A stretch of DNA of 64,000 nt. Source: Thalassospira lucentensis (lineage in GTDB: Bacteria; Pseudomonadota; Alphaproteobacteria; Rhodospirillales; Thalassospiraceae). A program made the position numbers and the translations under genes. The stretch covers positions 930,001-994,000 of the forward strand of contig NZ_JAATOV010000001.1 of NCBI RefSeq assembly GCF_011806425.1. The letters are read 5' to 3'. The notes below the pieces were generated by a model, which was not told the DNA's origin, made no database searches, and saw only the letters and a program-made list of their open reading frames with translations. Positions 1-9,202 of this stretch are shown here, one piece after another (within the stretch, counting starts at the first letter, position 1; the number at the start of each line of letters is the position of its first letter).

Positions 1-473
1 TCGTGATCGTAATATTCAAACCCGGCGCTGACCATAATGCCCAGCAGCAGAAAACGGTTGGCTTCTGCGGTTTTGGAAATCAAATCTGACCCGTGATAGG
101 ATCGGTCATGCATTTCATCAAACCCTGCCCCCATATCCAGTTCCTTGCCGTTTTGATCAATCAGGGTTAGATCAATGGCCACACCACGACCATGTGGCGA
201 TCCGAAATCCGGGTTGGCGACGAAATCGGGATTGGGTGAATGGTTCCACAGGGCGCGTTGGGCTTCTTGTGGGCGGAACGCATCGAGAATGCGTAAGGTC
301 ACCCCCTGACGCCGTGCCATGGCCGATGCCTTTTTCAGGCATTTGGCCGCATCCGCATGAAGATAGCACGCAGGTCGCGCGTAAATTGGTGCCCCGGTGA
401 AATTGCGATCCGTGGCATAGACGATATCAATTTCGACATCATATTCTTGTGGCGTAATTTCGACCAGCGCCAT
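1..473 (-). CDS. ddpX: D-alanyl-D-alanine dipeptidase, partial (VanX/DdpX family)
   Basis: Zinc peptidase that splits D-Ala-D-Ala. The first 157 codons are present; the gene runs off the left edge of the window. From the ATG at 473 the protein begins MALVEITPQEYDVEID. The VanX-type motif DAFRP lies near residues 64-68, with Arg67 expected to bind substrate. The zinc motif SxHxxGxAxD is seen as SPHGRGVAID, with His94 and Asp101 as ligands. The last visible residues are GFEYYDH, so the downstream catalytic Glu and third zinc His probably lie beyond the edge. It is divergent from tsaB with only 19 bp between the start codons, so each promoter must lie in the other gene. A role in peptidoglycan or D-Ala salvage is inferred from the family; there is no vanHA-like context here. 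Confidence 0.85.
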   Translation of the reverse strand, partial: MALVEITPQEYDVEIDIVYATDRNFTGAPIYARPACYLHADAAKCLKKASAMARRQGVTLRILDAFRPQEAQRALWNHSPNPDFVANPDFGSPHGRGVAIDLTLIDQNGKELDMGAGFDEMHDRSYHGSDLISKTAEANRFLLLGIMVSAGFEYYDH

Positions 474-492
474 CGCCGGAGGCCCCCTGTTC

Positions 493-1293
493 TTGTCGTT
501 CACCGATTACATAAAAAAGATGCTGACTGGTCAGTCGCGTTCATCAGATAGCGCAGATCAAAGCGCATCGCAAACCACATCGCAGCTCAAAGAAAAAACC
601 AGCCCGACGCTGTTGGCGATTGATACCGCCTCAACATCGCTGTCGACTGCTGTTTTGATCAATGGTGAGGTCAAAGGCGAACTTTTTGAGAATATGGAAC
701 GCGGACAGGCCGAGCACCTGATGGGCTTTATCGCCAAAAGCCTTGAAGAAGCCGGTATTGAGTTTGACGCGGTGGATGGTATTGCCGTCACCGTTGGCCC
801 CGGTGCGTTTACCGGGATGCGCATTGGTCTTGCGACCGCACGTGCGCTTGGCCTGACGCGGAAAATCCCGGTGGTCGGTGTCAGTTCGCTTGAAGCGGTG
901 GCGTATGGGGTGTCAGAGCGCGACCAACAAGGACGCAATATTTTGGTCGCCCTTGATAGCAAACGAAACGAGATTTTTGCCCAAGCGTTTGATGGCAAAA
1001 AAAGGCCGTTAAGCGCGCCGGAATGTCTTGCTCCGCGCCAAGCCCTGATGATGGCGCCCCCCGGTGATACGCTGTTGGCTGGTGATGCGACCCCGCGTTT
1101 ATTGACCGCAGCGGCCCATGCGCCAGATGCCTTTTACGATTGTACCGCACATAGTTTACCCCGGGCGGGCAATGTTGCGCTTATTGCGGCGTCGCGTTGG
1201 GAAAGTGGTGATAACCTGGCCCCGGTTCCGATGTATTTGCGTGCCCCGGATGCACGCCGCATCGAAGATCAGGGACCCCAGAAAAAGAAATGA
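493..1293 (+). CDS. tsaB: tRNA threonylcarbamoyladenosine biosynthesis protein TsaB
   Basis: Partner of TsaD in the t6A37 tRNA modification complex (ASKHA fold). The conserved core begins at LLAIDTASTS (about residue 41) and contains GPGAFTGMRIGLATA, the hallmark of the family. The start is uncertain. A TTG at 493 has a good GGAGG (478-482) about 10 bases upstream. An ATG at 520 is in frame but lacks a Shine-Dalgarno. In both cases there is a Ser/Thr-rich lead of 30-40 residues not usual for TsaB. The stop codon overlaps the rimI start (ATGA), so the two genes are translationally coupled. Confidence 0.9.
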   Translation: MSFTDYIKKMLTGQSRSSDSADQSASQTTSQLKEKTSPTLLAIDTASTSLSTAVLINGEVKGELFENMERGQAEHLMGFIAKSLEEAGIEFDAVDGIAVTVGPGAFTGMRIGLATARALGLTRKIPVVGVSSLEAVAYGVSERDQQGRNILVALDSKRNEIFAQAFDGKKRPLSAPECLAPRQALMMAPPGDTLLAGDATPRLLTAAAHAPDAFYDCTAHSLPRAGNVALIAASRWESGDNLAPVPMYLRAPDARRIEDQGPQKKK

Positions 1294-1790
1294 CCGGTTC
1301 ATCGTCGGGTAACATCGAACTGGTGCCTTTGACCGCAGCGTTTGTGCCGGTTGCGGCGGCGTTGCATGTTCAGGGGTTTGAAGATTGCTGGGATGAAGAC
1401 GCACTGTTGCGGTTGCTAGATGTACCGGGAACATTCGGATTGTTGGCGTTCCAGCCCGGCGACAGTGCCCAAAATGGTGCGGATATTCCGCTTGGATTCG
1501 TGCTGATACAGTCGGTTGTCGACGAGGCAGAAATTATCACAATCGTTGTCGCATCGGCCGCACGGCGTATGGGGGTTGCAAAAACGTTGATAGCCGGTGT
1601 CGAGCAGCGCCTTTGTGCCAACGGTGTTGTGCGTATGTTGCTTGAGGTCGCCGTGGATAATGATCCGGCGTTAAACCTGTATCAGGGGTGCGGGTTTGAA
1701 AAAGTTGGCCGGCGCAAGGGGTATTATGATCGGCATGATGGGCGCAAGGTCGATGCGCTGGTGCTTGAGCGTGTTTTTGCGCAAAGTTGA
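1290..1790 (+). CDS. rimI: Ribosomal-protein-alanine N-acetyltransferase RimI family
   Basis: GNAT-fold N-acetyltransferase of 166 residues. The acetyl-CoA binding loop appears as VVASAARRMGVAKTLI (about residues 89-104), followed by the typical LEVAVDNDPALNLYQGCGF segment and a GRRKGYYDR end. This arrangement matches RimI, which acetylates the N-terminus of ribosomal protein S18. Its position directly after tsaB with a 4-bp ATGA overlap is the classic tsaB-rimI pairing and supports the call. The substrate is inferred from the family; other GNAT substrates cannot be excluded. Confidence 0.87.
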   Translation: MTGSSSGNIELVPLTAAFVPVAAALHVQGFEDCWDEDALLRLLDVPGTFGLLAFQPGDSAQNGADIPLGFVLIQSVVDEAEIITIVVASAARRMGVAKTLIAGVEQRLCANGVVRMLLEVAVDNDPALNLYQGCGFEKVGRRKGYYDRHDGRKVDALVLERVFAQS

Positions 1791-1951
1791 TCACCTTGGT
1801 GATGGCGACGCAGGTGTGTGAGCCGCGCACGATTTTGTGAAATTATTCTGTGCAATTTGGTCGCATTTTAATATTGTATACCCACATGATTAGTGTGGTT
1901 TTGATGTTCAACCTGTTGTACGGTAAAGCCACATTCGGGCTTAGACGTTTG

Positions 1952-2197
1952 TCATCCTTTACGGATTGTCAGGCGATAAGTTCCGGGCATATCGGCGATT
2001 TCGACCAGATCCGTGACGTGGTCACCCATTTCTTTGACGGAGCGTGGAACGTTTTTTAACGGTTCACCGTCGCGAAGAGTTACCTCCAGAACCTGGCCCG
2101 GTGCCATGGTTTCAAGTTTGAGGCGGGTCCGCACAAAGGTCATTGGACAGACATCGGTTGTGATGTCGATTTTCTGGTCGGGGGCGTTGTTGTCCAT
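1952..2197 (-). CDS. TusA-like sulfurtransferase family protein
   Basis: Small TusA/SirA-fold protein of 81 residues. The start at 2197 is chosen because GGAG sits 6-9 bases upstream and the conserved domain starts within ten residues. The family active-site motif CPxP is present as CPMT (Cys17), so the Cys is kept but the second Pro is Thr. TusA proteins carry sulfur as a persulfide on this Cys for tRNA thiolation or other sulfur relay. It is divergent from the Fur/Mur gene and convergent with rimI. Which sulfur pathway it serves cannot be told from the context. Confidence 0.8.
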   Translation of the reverse strand: MDNNAPDQKIDITTDVCPMTFVRTRLKLETMAPGQVLEVTLRDGEPLKNVPRSVKEMGDHVTDLVEIADMPGTYRLTIRKG

Positions 2198-2424
2198 GAT
2201 TGTCTCCTTGCGGGGCTGCGATGATGAAGTAGCGTCTCGTAGCGCAGGTGACAAGGGGGCGCAGAAAGACGCAGTTTTCACAGCAATGCTGTGACAAGGA
2301 ATTATCGCGAATTCGACCTTGCGATATGTGGCAGATTTTTCAATATTGTGCCACACGAGAGCGAAGGCTGGGACACCCAGGCTTGGGGACAGGCGGAACC
2401 GGAACCGGAAACGAGAATAATACA

Positions 2425-2844
2425 ATGCTTGCAGAATCAACCATCGAGCAAAAATGCATCGACGCGGGCCTTAAAATGACAGGCCAACGCCGGGTTATCG
2501 CCCGTGTACTGTCAGAGTCCGAAGACCACCCTGATGTGGAGCTGGTCTATCGCCGAGCGACCGAGATTGATCCGAAGATTTCGATTGCGACTGTTTATCG
2601 TACCGTTCGTCTTTTCGAAGAGGCGAACATTCTCGAGAAACATGATTTTGGCGATGGTCGCGCACGCTATGAAGAGCTGACCGAAGAACATCATGACCAC
2701 TTGATCGATATGCGATCAGGAAACGTCATCGAGTTTTCGAACGACAAAATCGAAAAGCTTCAAGAAGAGATCGCCAGAGAACTTGGCTACCGTTTGGTCG
2801 GCCATCGTCTTGAACTATATGGCGTTCCTTTGGACGAAAAGTAA
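2425..2844 (+). CDS. fur: Fur-family regulator (Fur/Mur type)
   Basis: Metal-responsive repressor of 139 residues. An N-terminal winged helix is followed by the dimerisation motif HHDHLI near residues 89-94. The start at 2425 gives the usual length; longer upstream extensions are non-conserved. The CxxC zinc pairs of gammaproteobacterial Fur are absent, the region after HHDHLI reading DMRSGNVIEF. This is the style of alphaproteobacterial Fur, often called Mur because it responds mainly to manganese. With irr at 34.5 kb the window holds two Fur-family regulators, so iron control may be shared. Monocistronic: a strong terminator follows at 2886. Confidence 0.9.
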   Translation: MLAESTIEQKCIDAGLKMTGQRRVIARVLSESEDHPDVELVYRRATEIDPKISIATVYRTVRLFEEANILEKHDFGDGRARYEELTEEHHDHLIDMRSGNVIEFSNDKIEKLQEEIARELGYRLVGHRLELYGVPLDEK

Positions 2845-2885
2845 GTAAAACGCTTTTCCTCTGCGCTTAAAAGCAGTCTTTTATT

Positions 2886-2919
2886 GGCCACCTGTTCATT
2901 TTGAGCAGGTGGCCTTCAT
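2886..2919 (+). terminator. Rho-independent terminator after fur
   Basis: A perfect 9-bp stem GGCCACCTG / CAGGTGGCC with an 11-base loop, followed by TTCATATTTTTG. It lies 42 bases after the fur stop. Confidence 0.85.
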
Positions 2920-3009
2920 ATTTTTGTTACGCTTTATTCACAAACCCTTCACTCGCCCTTGTCGCGAATCTTGCGCAAAATCCGCACAGATGAACGAAAG
3001 GGTGTTGCA

Positions 3010-3804
3010 ATGCGCGACGAAAGACAGCCTCAACGGCTTGAGGTACGCCTCGCCGAGAATGCAGACGAAATTCTTGCCAGCCAGAAACTTCGTTACAAGG
3101 TTTTCTATGAAGAGCGCGGTGCGCAGCCAAGTGACGAAATGGCAGCTCAAAAGCGTGATTTCGATCATTACGATCCACTTTGTGATCACCTTTTGGTTCT
3201 GGATCATAGCCGTGGCGAGGGGGCGGACGGGGTTGTTGGCACCTATCGCTTGCTGCGCCAGTCGGTTGCCAATGAGCATGGCGGCTTTTACAGCGCGGAT
3301 GAATATCACATTGAAAGCATGCTTAATGCGGTCAAGGAAACCGGCGAAATCATGGAGCTGGGCCGGTCTTGCGTTGAGGCTGATTACCGCACGATGCCGA
3401 CGTTGCAATTGTTGTGGCAGGGCATCGCCGCCTATGTGTTTAAGTATGACATCAAATTGATGTTTGGGTGTGCATCCTTCCATGGCACCGACCCGGATGC
3501 CTTTAGTGACGTTCTGACCTATTTGCATCACAATCACCTTGCCCCCGAAGACATGCGCCCGCGTGCCATCGAGGAACGCTACGAGACGATGATGCGTGCC
3601 GAAATCGGCGGGATTGATCAGCGCCAAGCACTTCGCGATCTGCCGCCCTTGATTAAGGGATATCTGCGTCTTGGCGGTTTTGTCGGGGACGGGGCGGTGG
3701 TTGATCATCAGTTCAACACCACAGATATCTGCATCGTGTTGCCAACGGAAAAGGTAACCGATCGCTATTACAAGCATTACGAACGCACCGCGAGGGTATC
3801 GTGA
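3010..3804 (+). CDS. olsB: Ornithine-acyl-ACP N-acyltransferase OlsB
   Basis: GNAT-like N-acyltransferase of 264 residues that puts a 3-hydroxy-acyl chain on ornithine, the first step to ornithine lipids. The conserved opening LRYKVFYEE, the central GTYRLLR and the MELGRSCV segment are typical of the hemolysin-like OlsB family. The ATG at 3010 is preferred (GAAAGG upstream); a TTG at 2959 would add 17 residues. The last four bases overlap the GTG start of the PlsC-family gene, the usual olsBA operon arrangement, which strengthens the call. Confidence 0.85.
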   Translation: MRDERQPQRLEVRLAENADEILASQKLRYKVFYEERGAQPSDEMAAQKRDFDHYDPLCDHLLVLDHSRGEGADGVVGTYRLLRQSVANEHGGFYSADEYHIESMLNAVKETGEIMELGRSCVEADYRTMPTLQLLWQGIAAYVFKYDIKLMFGCASFHGTDPDAFSDVLTYLHHNHLAPEDMRPRAIEERYETMMRAEIGGIDQRQALRDLPPLIKGYLRLGGFVGDGAVVDHQFNTTDICIVLPTEKVTDRYYKHYERTARVS

Positions 3805-4706
3805 ACTGCTATGTGTGTGCCGCGATCCGGCTGACGGCCTATGTGCTTTTGACCTTGGTCTTGTTGCCTGTTCAGGTGGTGGCGGTGGCATGCAAGATGC
3901 GGCTGGCAGAAGAATTGCCGCGCGTTTACCATGCGCTTTGTCTGCGGATTTTGCATATCGAAGTGCGCGTGTCGGGCGGTGATTTGATGGATGGGCCGGG
4001 CATTATCGTTGCCAATCATGCGTCTTATCTTGATGTGCCGATCCTAGGTGCGCTGACCCGCGGAAGCTTCATCGCCAAAAGCGAAGTGGCGCGCTGGCCA
4101 GTCATTGGTTTGTTGGCAAAATTATCGCGCACAACCTTTGTTGAACGCCGTGCAGTTCGATCGCGCGAACAAAATGATCAACTCAGCGCACGGTTAAATA
4201 ACGGTGATAAGTTGATCCTGTTCCCTGAGGGAACCAGCAATGACGGCAACCGGGTTTTGCCGTTTAAATCGACATTATTTGCTGCTGCCGAACGCACCCT
4301 GCCCGACGGATCGCAAGTTAGATTCCAACCGGTATCCATTGCCGCCACCCGACTGGATGGTGCGCCGATTGGCCGTGATTTACGCGCTTTTTATTCTTGG
4401 TACGGGGATATGGATTTGGCCCCGCACATGTGGCAGTTCATGGCGCTTGGTAAGGTAACCGTTGAAATCGTGGTCCATCCGCCCGTGACGTTGGCGGATG
4501 CGGCAGGATCGCGAAAGGAACTGGCACGGATGTGCGAAGCCAAAATCACCCAAGGCCATCAGGCGGCGTTGCGCGGCATTCATCAAGGCATTCCAGTGCA
4601 GTTGATCGATAGCGATCTTTCCGGCGAGCTGGTTGGGTTTTCACCGCTGGCGATTATTTCCGAAGATCTGCGTCTTTTTGGGCCGGGGCGCCAGTTTGGG
4701 TCCTGA
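3801..4706 (+). CDS. olsA: Lyso-ornithine lipid O-acyltransferase OlsA (PlsC family)
   Basis: Membrane-associated acyltransferase of 301 residues with a GTG start overlapping olsB by 4 bp. An N-terminal hydrophobic segment (VLLTLVLLPVQVVAVA) precedes the catalytic HX4D motif NHASYLD, the FVERRA block and the acceptor motif FPEGTSNDG. PlsC relatives acylate lysophosphatidate. The tight coupling to olsB suggests the substrate here is lyso-ornithine lipid, completing ornithine-lipid synthesis. This substrate assignment is inferred from context. Confidence 0.82.
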   Translation: MNCYVCAAIRLTAYVLLTLVLLPVQVVAVACKMRLAEELPRVYHALCLRILHIEVRVSGGDLMDGPGIIVANHASYLDVPILGALTRGSFIAKSEVARWPVIGLLAKLSRTTFVERRAVRSREQNDQLSARLNNGDKLILFPEGTSNDGNRVLPFKSTLFAAAERTLPDGSQVRFQPVSIAATRLDGAPIGRDLRAFYSWYGDMDLAPHMWQFMALGKVTVEIVVHPPVTLADAAGSRKELARMCEAKITQGHQAALRGIHQGIPVQLIDSDLSGELVGFSPLAIISEDLRLFGPGRQFGS

Positions 4707-5031
4707 GTGTTTCGACGGCCCCTATTTATCGATCTGATCACCCAAAGTGGTCAGGGACATCAGAAAAATTCCAAAAAACCCTTATCCCCTCCGTTTGAGA
4801 TGTTTGACACAGCATGCTGCCGTGGTATCGAATGTTGTAAAGATAGATCAGACGAACAGGCCATAATGGGGCGCGCAAAAGTAACTTAGGCTACTTAACC
4901 TTGCGCTTTTGCTTCGGGGGGCTAAATACATCTGTTCTATGATGGCGGTCTTGGTGACAAGTCCGAACCCAGCGCGGTGTGATTTCGTCACGCCGCTTTT
5001 CTGCGTTTTGAAAGAACGAAACGGGTTTGAC
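4707..5031 (+). other. Intergenic region between olsA and miaB (325 bp)
   Basis: I see no convincing gene here. A 60-codon frame immediately after olsA has no Shine-Dalgarno and no recognisable domain. TTGACA at 4804-4809 could be a -35 element for the miaB operon, but the -10 about 16 bases on (TATCGA) is poor. At 4876-4912 a hairpin is possible (GCAAAAG / CTTTTGC with an inner AAGTA / TACTT), perhaps the end of the olsBA transcript. Confidence 0.4.
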
Positions 5032-6429
5032 GTGAGTGAACCGAAAAAACTTTTTGTAAAGACCTATGGCTGTCAGATGAATGTCTATGACAGTCAGCGC
5101 ATGCAGGATGTATTGGCGCCACTGGGATACCAGTCGGTCGACAGTGCGGCTGGTGCCGATATGGTTATCCTAAATACCTGCCATATTCGTGAAAAGGCGG
5201 CCGAAAAGGTCTTTTCCGATTTGGGGCGCGTGCGCAAACACAAAGAAGCCAAGGAAGCCAATGGCGGCGACAAGATGATTGTCGCGGTTGCCGGTTGTGT
5301 CGCGCAGGCGGAAGGCGCTGAATTGATGCGCCGTGAGCCTATGGTCGATATGGTGTTCGGACCGCAGACATACCATCGCTTGCCGGAAATGGTCGCGCGC
5401 GCAAATCGTGCCGTCGGGCGTGATCGCATTGTTGATACCGATTTCCCGGCCGAGGAAAAGTTTGATCACCTGCCCGAACAGGTTTCCCGACAGGGCTATT
5501 CGGCATTTTTGGCCATTCAGGAAGGTTGCGATAAATTCTGCACCTTTTGTGTTGTGCCCTATACCCGTGGGGCGGAATATTCGCGCCCGGGCATGGACGT
5601 TCTTCAGGAAGCCCGCAAACTGGTTGCGCAAGGCACGCGTGAAATCACGCTGTTGGGCCAGAATGTGAATGCCTATCACGGCGACGCCCCCAATGGCGGG
5701 GAATGGACGCTTGGTCGGTTGCTGCGCGAATTATCTGACATCGATGGGCTTGATCGCATTCGTTACACCACGTCGCATCCGCGTGACGTTGATGAAGACC
5801 TGATTTCGGCTCATCGCGATTTGCCAAAACTGATGCCGTTTTTGCATCTGCCGGTGCAGGCTGGATCAGATCGGGTGTTGCAGGCAATGAACCGCAAACA
5901 TAATGGTGCGGATTATCGCGATGTTGCCGCGCGGCTCAAAGATGCCTGCCCTGATCTGGCATTGTCATCGGACTTTATCGTTGGGTTCCCTGGGGAATCG
6001 GATAAGGATTTCGAAGACACGATGGATATCGTGCGCGAAATTACGTTTATTCAGGCGTTTAGTTTCAAATACAGCCCGCGACCGGGAACCCCGGCATCGG
6101 CCATGGAATTACAGGTACCTGAAAAAGTTAAAACCGAACGCATCATGCGGTTGCAAGCTTTGCTGGCGGAACAGCAGCTTGAATTTAACCGCAACTGTGT
6201 CGGTAAAGAAATGGACGTCCTTCTGGAACGGTTTGGCAAGCTTGACGGCCAGCTGGTGGGCAAAAGCCCCTATATGCAGCCTGTGCATGTCAGCGGGTTA
6301 CCCGAAAGCGCACTGGGTCAGATTGTACGATTGAAAATTACTGAAGCGCTGCCCAATTCACTGGGCGGTGAACTGATCAATGCCCCCGATAAAGGGAAAG
6401 ATCAGGATTCTGAAAGGAACGTTGCGTGA
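5032..6429 (+). CDS. miaB: tRNA-2-methylthio-N6-dimethylallyladenosine synthase MiaB
   Basis: Radical-SAM methylthiotransferase acting on i6A37 of tRNA, about 465 residues. The N-terminal UPF0004 domain has its three cluster cysteines in YGCQMN, NTCHIRE and AGCVAQ. The radical-SAM CxxxCxxC is CDKFCTFC, followed by VVPYTRG. The C-terminus is a TRAM RNA-binding domain. The GTG at 5032 is chosen because the conserved protein starts at once ([17 protein letters not shown]); an in-frame ATG at 4939 would add an unconserved lead. The stop overlaps the phoH start (GTGA), opening a five-gene operon. Confidence 0.95.
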   Translation: MSEPKKLFVKTYGCQMNVYDSQRMQDVLAPLGYQSVDSAAGADMVILNTCHIREKAAEKVFSDLGRVRKHKEAKEANGGDKMIVAVAGCVAQAEGAELMRREPMVDMVFGPQTYHRLPEMVARANRAVGRDRIVDTDFPAEEKFDHLPEQVSRQGYSAFLAIQEGCDKFCTFCVVPYTRGAEYSRPGMDVLQEARKLVAQGTREITLLGQNVNAYHGDAPNGGEWTLGRLLRELSDIDGLDRIRYTTSHPRDVDEDLISAHRDLPKLMPFLHLPVQAGSDRVLQAMNRKHNGADYRDVAARLKDACPDLALSSDFIVGFPGESDKDFEDTMDIVREITFIQAFSFKYSPRPGTPASAMELQVPEKVKTERIMRLQALLAEQQLEFNRNCVGKEMDVLLERFGKLDGQLVGKSPYMQPVHVSGLPESALGQIVRLKITEALPNSLGGELINAPDKGKDQDSERNVA

Positions 6430-7577
6430 GCGGCACCTCGGCGAAAACCACCAAACCTAAACCCACGGCTAAAAAGACGACGGCGAAGAAAACGGTCGCC
6501 AAAAAAGCCCCAGCCAAAGAGCAAGAGCAGATTGAGTTTGCAGACAATGCGCTTGCGCAATTGCTGTATGGTCCGCAGGCCGAAAATTTGACCCGACTTT
6601 CCGAAGGGACCGGGGTTCAGGTTTCAAGCCGTGGCTTGATCGTCACCCTTGTCGGCGAAGGGCAAAAGGTTGCGCAGGCCAAAAAGGTGTTGGCACAGCT
6701 TTATGCCCGGTTGCGCGATAAGGAAGTTGATCTGATTGATGTTGAGACCGTCGACGGGGCCATTCGGTTGTCCGAACCCGATGACGTGGATCCATGGAGC
6801 GGTCAAACCAAGGATATGTTTGGTGGATCGCGCCTGACCATTCAGACCAAGAAGCGTCGTATTTCGCCGCGTTCCAAACGTCAAAAAGACTATGTCGAGG
6901 CGATCCTTGATAACGAACTGATCTTTGGGATCGGTCCAGCCGGTACGGGTAAGACCTATTTGGCAGTGGCGATGGCCGTTCAGGCCTTTATCCTGGGTCA
7001 GGTTGATCGCATTATTTTGTCGCGTCCAGCGGTTGAGGCCGGTGAACGACTTGGTTTCTTGCCGGGCGATTTGAAGGACAAGGTCGATCCGTATCTGCGT
7101 CCGCTTTATGATGCCTTGCACGACACGCTTCCGGGTGATGTTGTGATGAAGCGCATGGAAAGTGGCGAGATCGAAGTTGCCCCGTTGGCCTTTATGCGTG
7201 GGCGAACCCTTGCCAATGCTTTTGTCATTCTTGACGAAGCGCAGAATACCACCCCGATGCAGATGAAGATGTTTCTGACCCGTTTGGGTGAAGGATCACG
7301 CATGGTGGTGACCGGCGATATGACGCAGGTCGATTTGCCAGACGGAACAAAGTCAGGTTTGCGTGACGCCCTTGAAACCATTGGTGACGTCAAAGGTGTT
7401 GCGACGGTCAAATTTGATCAGCGCGACGTTGTCCGACACCATCTGGTGACCAAGATCGTTCAAGCCTATGACGCGAAAGATGCGCTGCGCGACCGGCTTA
7501 AAAAGGGCTATCGCGGGAATAAAGACGGTGCAGACGGAACTCCAGAAGCGGAAACGGACAATGACGGCACCGCTTGA
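6426..7577 (+). CDS. phoH: PhoH-family ATPase with lysine-rich N-terminus
   Basis: P-loop ATPase of 383 residues. After the N-terminal RNA-binding-like region the Walker A is [13 protein letters not shown] (near residue 170) and Walker B is FVILDEAQN. PhoH-like proteins encoded beside ybeY are linked to RNA metabolism, but their exact role is unsettled. The first 33 residues are a run of Lys/Thr/Ala/Pro resembling a histone-H1 tail, probably a disordered nucleic-acid-binding arm. The GTG start overlaps the miaB stop. The 3' end overlaps ybeY by 17 bp. Confidence 0.92.
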   Translation: MSGTSAKTTKPKPTAKKTTAKKTVAKKAPAKEQEQIEFADNALAQLLYGPQAENLTRLSEGTGVQVSSRGLIVTLVGEGQKVAQAKKVLAQLYARLRDKEVDLIDVETVDGAIRLSEPDDVDPWSGQTKDMFGGSRLTIQTKKRRISPRSKRQKDYVEAILDNELIFGIGPAGTGKTYLAVAMAVQAFILGQVDRIILSRPAVEAGERLGFLPGDLKDKVDPYLRPLYDALHDTLPGDVVMKRMESGEIEVAPLAFMRGRTLANAFVILDEAQNTTPMQMKMFLTRLGEGSRMVVTGDMTQVDLPDGTKSGLRDALETIGDVKGVATVKFDQRDVVRHHLVTKIVQAYDAKDALRDRLKKGYRGNKDGADGTPEAETDNDGTA

Positions 7578-8151
7578 TCTTGATCTCGACATTGAGGCCG
7601 GTGGCTGGGAAAAGGCAGAAATCGACGCGATTGAAACCGCGATTTCAGCCGCCCTTGATGGTGCGCTCGCCGATGGTGCGCTTTGGGAAGAAGAAGCCAA
7701 ACCCAATGATGGCACGTCCGATGAGGGCGACGGTGCATCTTTGCTGTCAGTTGCGCCGGTGATTGAAATTGGGGTGCGCTTGTCTGATGACGCGACGGTG
7801 CGGATTTTAAACCGTGATTATCGCGACAAAGATAAGCCAACAAATGTTTTGTCTTTTGCGGCCCTTGAAAGTGCCGAAGATGCATCGGCCTTTATGATGG
7901 CGCCGGATATGCCGCTTTTGCTGGGCGACATCATCATTGCGCGTGAAACATGTGCCCGCGAAGCGATCGAGCAAAACAAGCCCCTGAAAAACCATCTGGT
8001 GCATCTTGCTGTTCATGGCACGCTGCATCTTGTCGGTTACGATCATATGGTTGATGATGAAGCCGAAGAGATGGAAGATCTTGAACGCAAAATTCTTGGC
8101 ACATTGGGGATTGATGATCCTTATGCGCCAATTGAAGATGAACCTGTTTAA
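7561..8151 (+). CDS. ybeY: Endoribonuclease YbeY (rRNA maturation)
   Basis: Zinc-dependent RNase for 16S rRNA 3'-end maturation and ribosome quality control, 196 residues. The metal site HxxxHxxxxxH is visible as HGTLHLVGYDH near residues 150-160. The start at 7561 lies inside the end of phoH, which means coupled translation. An acidic loop of about 20 residues (WEEEAKPNDGTSDEGDG) interrupts the N-terminal part compared with the shortest family members. Membership of the phoH-ybeY-corC-lnt string supports the assignment. Confidence 0.93.
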   Translation: MTAPLDLDLDIEAGGWEKAEIDAIETAISAALDGALADGALWEEEAKPNDGTSDEGDGASLLSVAPVIEIGVRLSDDATVRILNRDYRDKDKPTNVLSFAALESAEDASAFMMAPDMPLLLGDIIIARETCAREAIEQNKPLKNHLVHLAVHGTLHLVGYDHMVDDEAEEMEDLERKILGTLGIDDPYAPIEDEPV

Positions 8152-8188
8152 ACCAACCGTTTGAAACAAAGGATTTCGAACCCGACCA

Positions 8189-9202
8189 ATGAACGACAGT
8201 AGTCAACGCGACGACGACCACGAGAGTATGCGCCCTCGCATCGGCGAGGAAATCAGTCAGGAAGCCGACAGCGGCTCCTTGTGGGGGAATGTGGCCTCGG
8301 CCCTTGGCCTAAAGCGCAAAACGCGCAACGGCGAAGCTTCCTTGAGCGATACGCTTGAAGAGCTTGCTGAGCGGACCGAAGAAGATGACGAGCCGGTCTC
8401 GCTGCATGAACGTTCCCTGTTTGAAAATATCATCGCACTACGCGATATGACGGCCGAGGACGTTATGATCCCGCGCGCCGACATTGTGGCCGTGCCCAAG
8501 ACCATCAGCCTTGATGCCTTGGTCGAGCTGATGATCAAAAAGGCGCATTCGCGTTTGCCGGTTTATGGCGACACGCTCGATGAAATTGCCGGCATGGTCC
8601 ATATCAAAGACGTGTTGGGATGTGTTGCGGCGGGACGTGAATACAGCCTTAATTCCCTCGTGCGGCGGGTGTTGTTCGTTTCTCCTGCGATTCGGGTACT
8701 GGACCTGTTGTCTGAGATGCGTTTGTCGCGCACGCACATGGCGTTGGTTGTTGACGAATTTGGCGGCATTGATGGCCTGATTACGATTGAAGACCTTGTC
8801 GAGGAAATCGTTGGCGAAATTGATGACGAACATGACGTGGACCAGACGCCAAAGCTTATTCGTTTGTCCGATGGATGCTATATCGCAGATGCCCGGTTCG
8901 AGATCGAAGACCTGGAAGAAAAGCTTGGCTTTGGGCTGCTTGATGATGAAGAAGACGAAGATATCGACACCCTTGGGGGTCTTGTCTTTTCCTTGGCAGG
9001 GCGCGTTCCGGCGCGAGGTGAGCTGATCGAACATCCAACCGGGATTCAGTTCGAAGTGCTTGAAGCTGATCCACGGCGTATTCGCCGCTTGCGCATTCAC
9101 ATGATCCGCCGTGATGAGCTTGCATCGGCTGATGGTCAGAATGATGACGCGGAAAATGGTTCTGACCATGACGCGGGTAATCAGGAAAAAATTGATGATT
9201 AA
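8189..9202 (+). CDS. corC: CorC/HlyC-type CBS-domain protein
   Basis: Cytosolic 337-residue protein with two CBS domains (about residues 85-205, containing MTAEDVMIPRADIVAVP and EFGGIDGLITIEDL) and a C-terminal CorC/HlyC FAD-like fold with GLVFSLAGRVP. The membrane DUF21 domain of longer relatives is missing, as in E. coli CorC (YbeX). It is linked by family to magnesium/cobalt efflux and, through its operon, to ribosome-related functions. It overlaps the lnt start by 8 bp. The tail is acidic and Asn-rich. Confidence 0.9.
   Translation: MNDSSQRDDDHESMRPRIGEEISQEADSGSLWGNVASALGLKRKTRNGEASLSDTLEELAERTEEDDEPVSLHERSLFENIIALRDMTAEDVMIPRADIVAVPKTISLDALVELMIKKAHSRLPVYGDTLDEIAGMVHIKDVLGCVAAGREYSLNSLVRRVLFVSPAIRVLDLLSEMRLSRTHMALVVDEFGGIDGLITIEDLVEEIVGEIDDEHDVDQTPKLIRLSDGCYIADARFEIEDLEEKLGFGLLDDEEDEDIDTLGGLVFSLAGRVPARGELIEHPTGIQFEVLEADPRRIRRLRIHMIRRDELASADGQNDDAENGSDHDAGNQEKIDD

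Noticed and set aside
1789..1802. ATCACCTTGGTGAT palindrome after rimI as terminator
   Set aside because: Short stem without a loop or T-run; probably not a terminator.
1850..2059. 69-codon plus-strand ORF overlapping the TusA-like gene
   Set aside because: Overlaps the real minus-strand gene and has no recognisable domain or start signal.
4707..4889. 60-codon ORF directly after olsA
   Set aside because: No Shine-Dalgarno, no domain, composition unlike the neighbouring genes.
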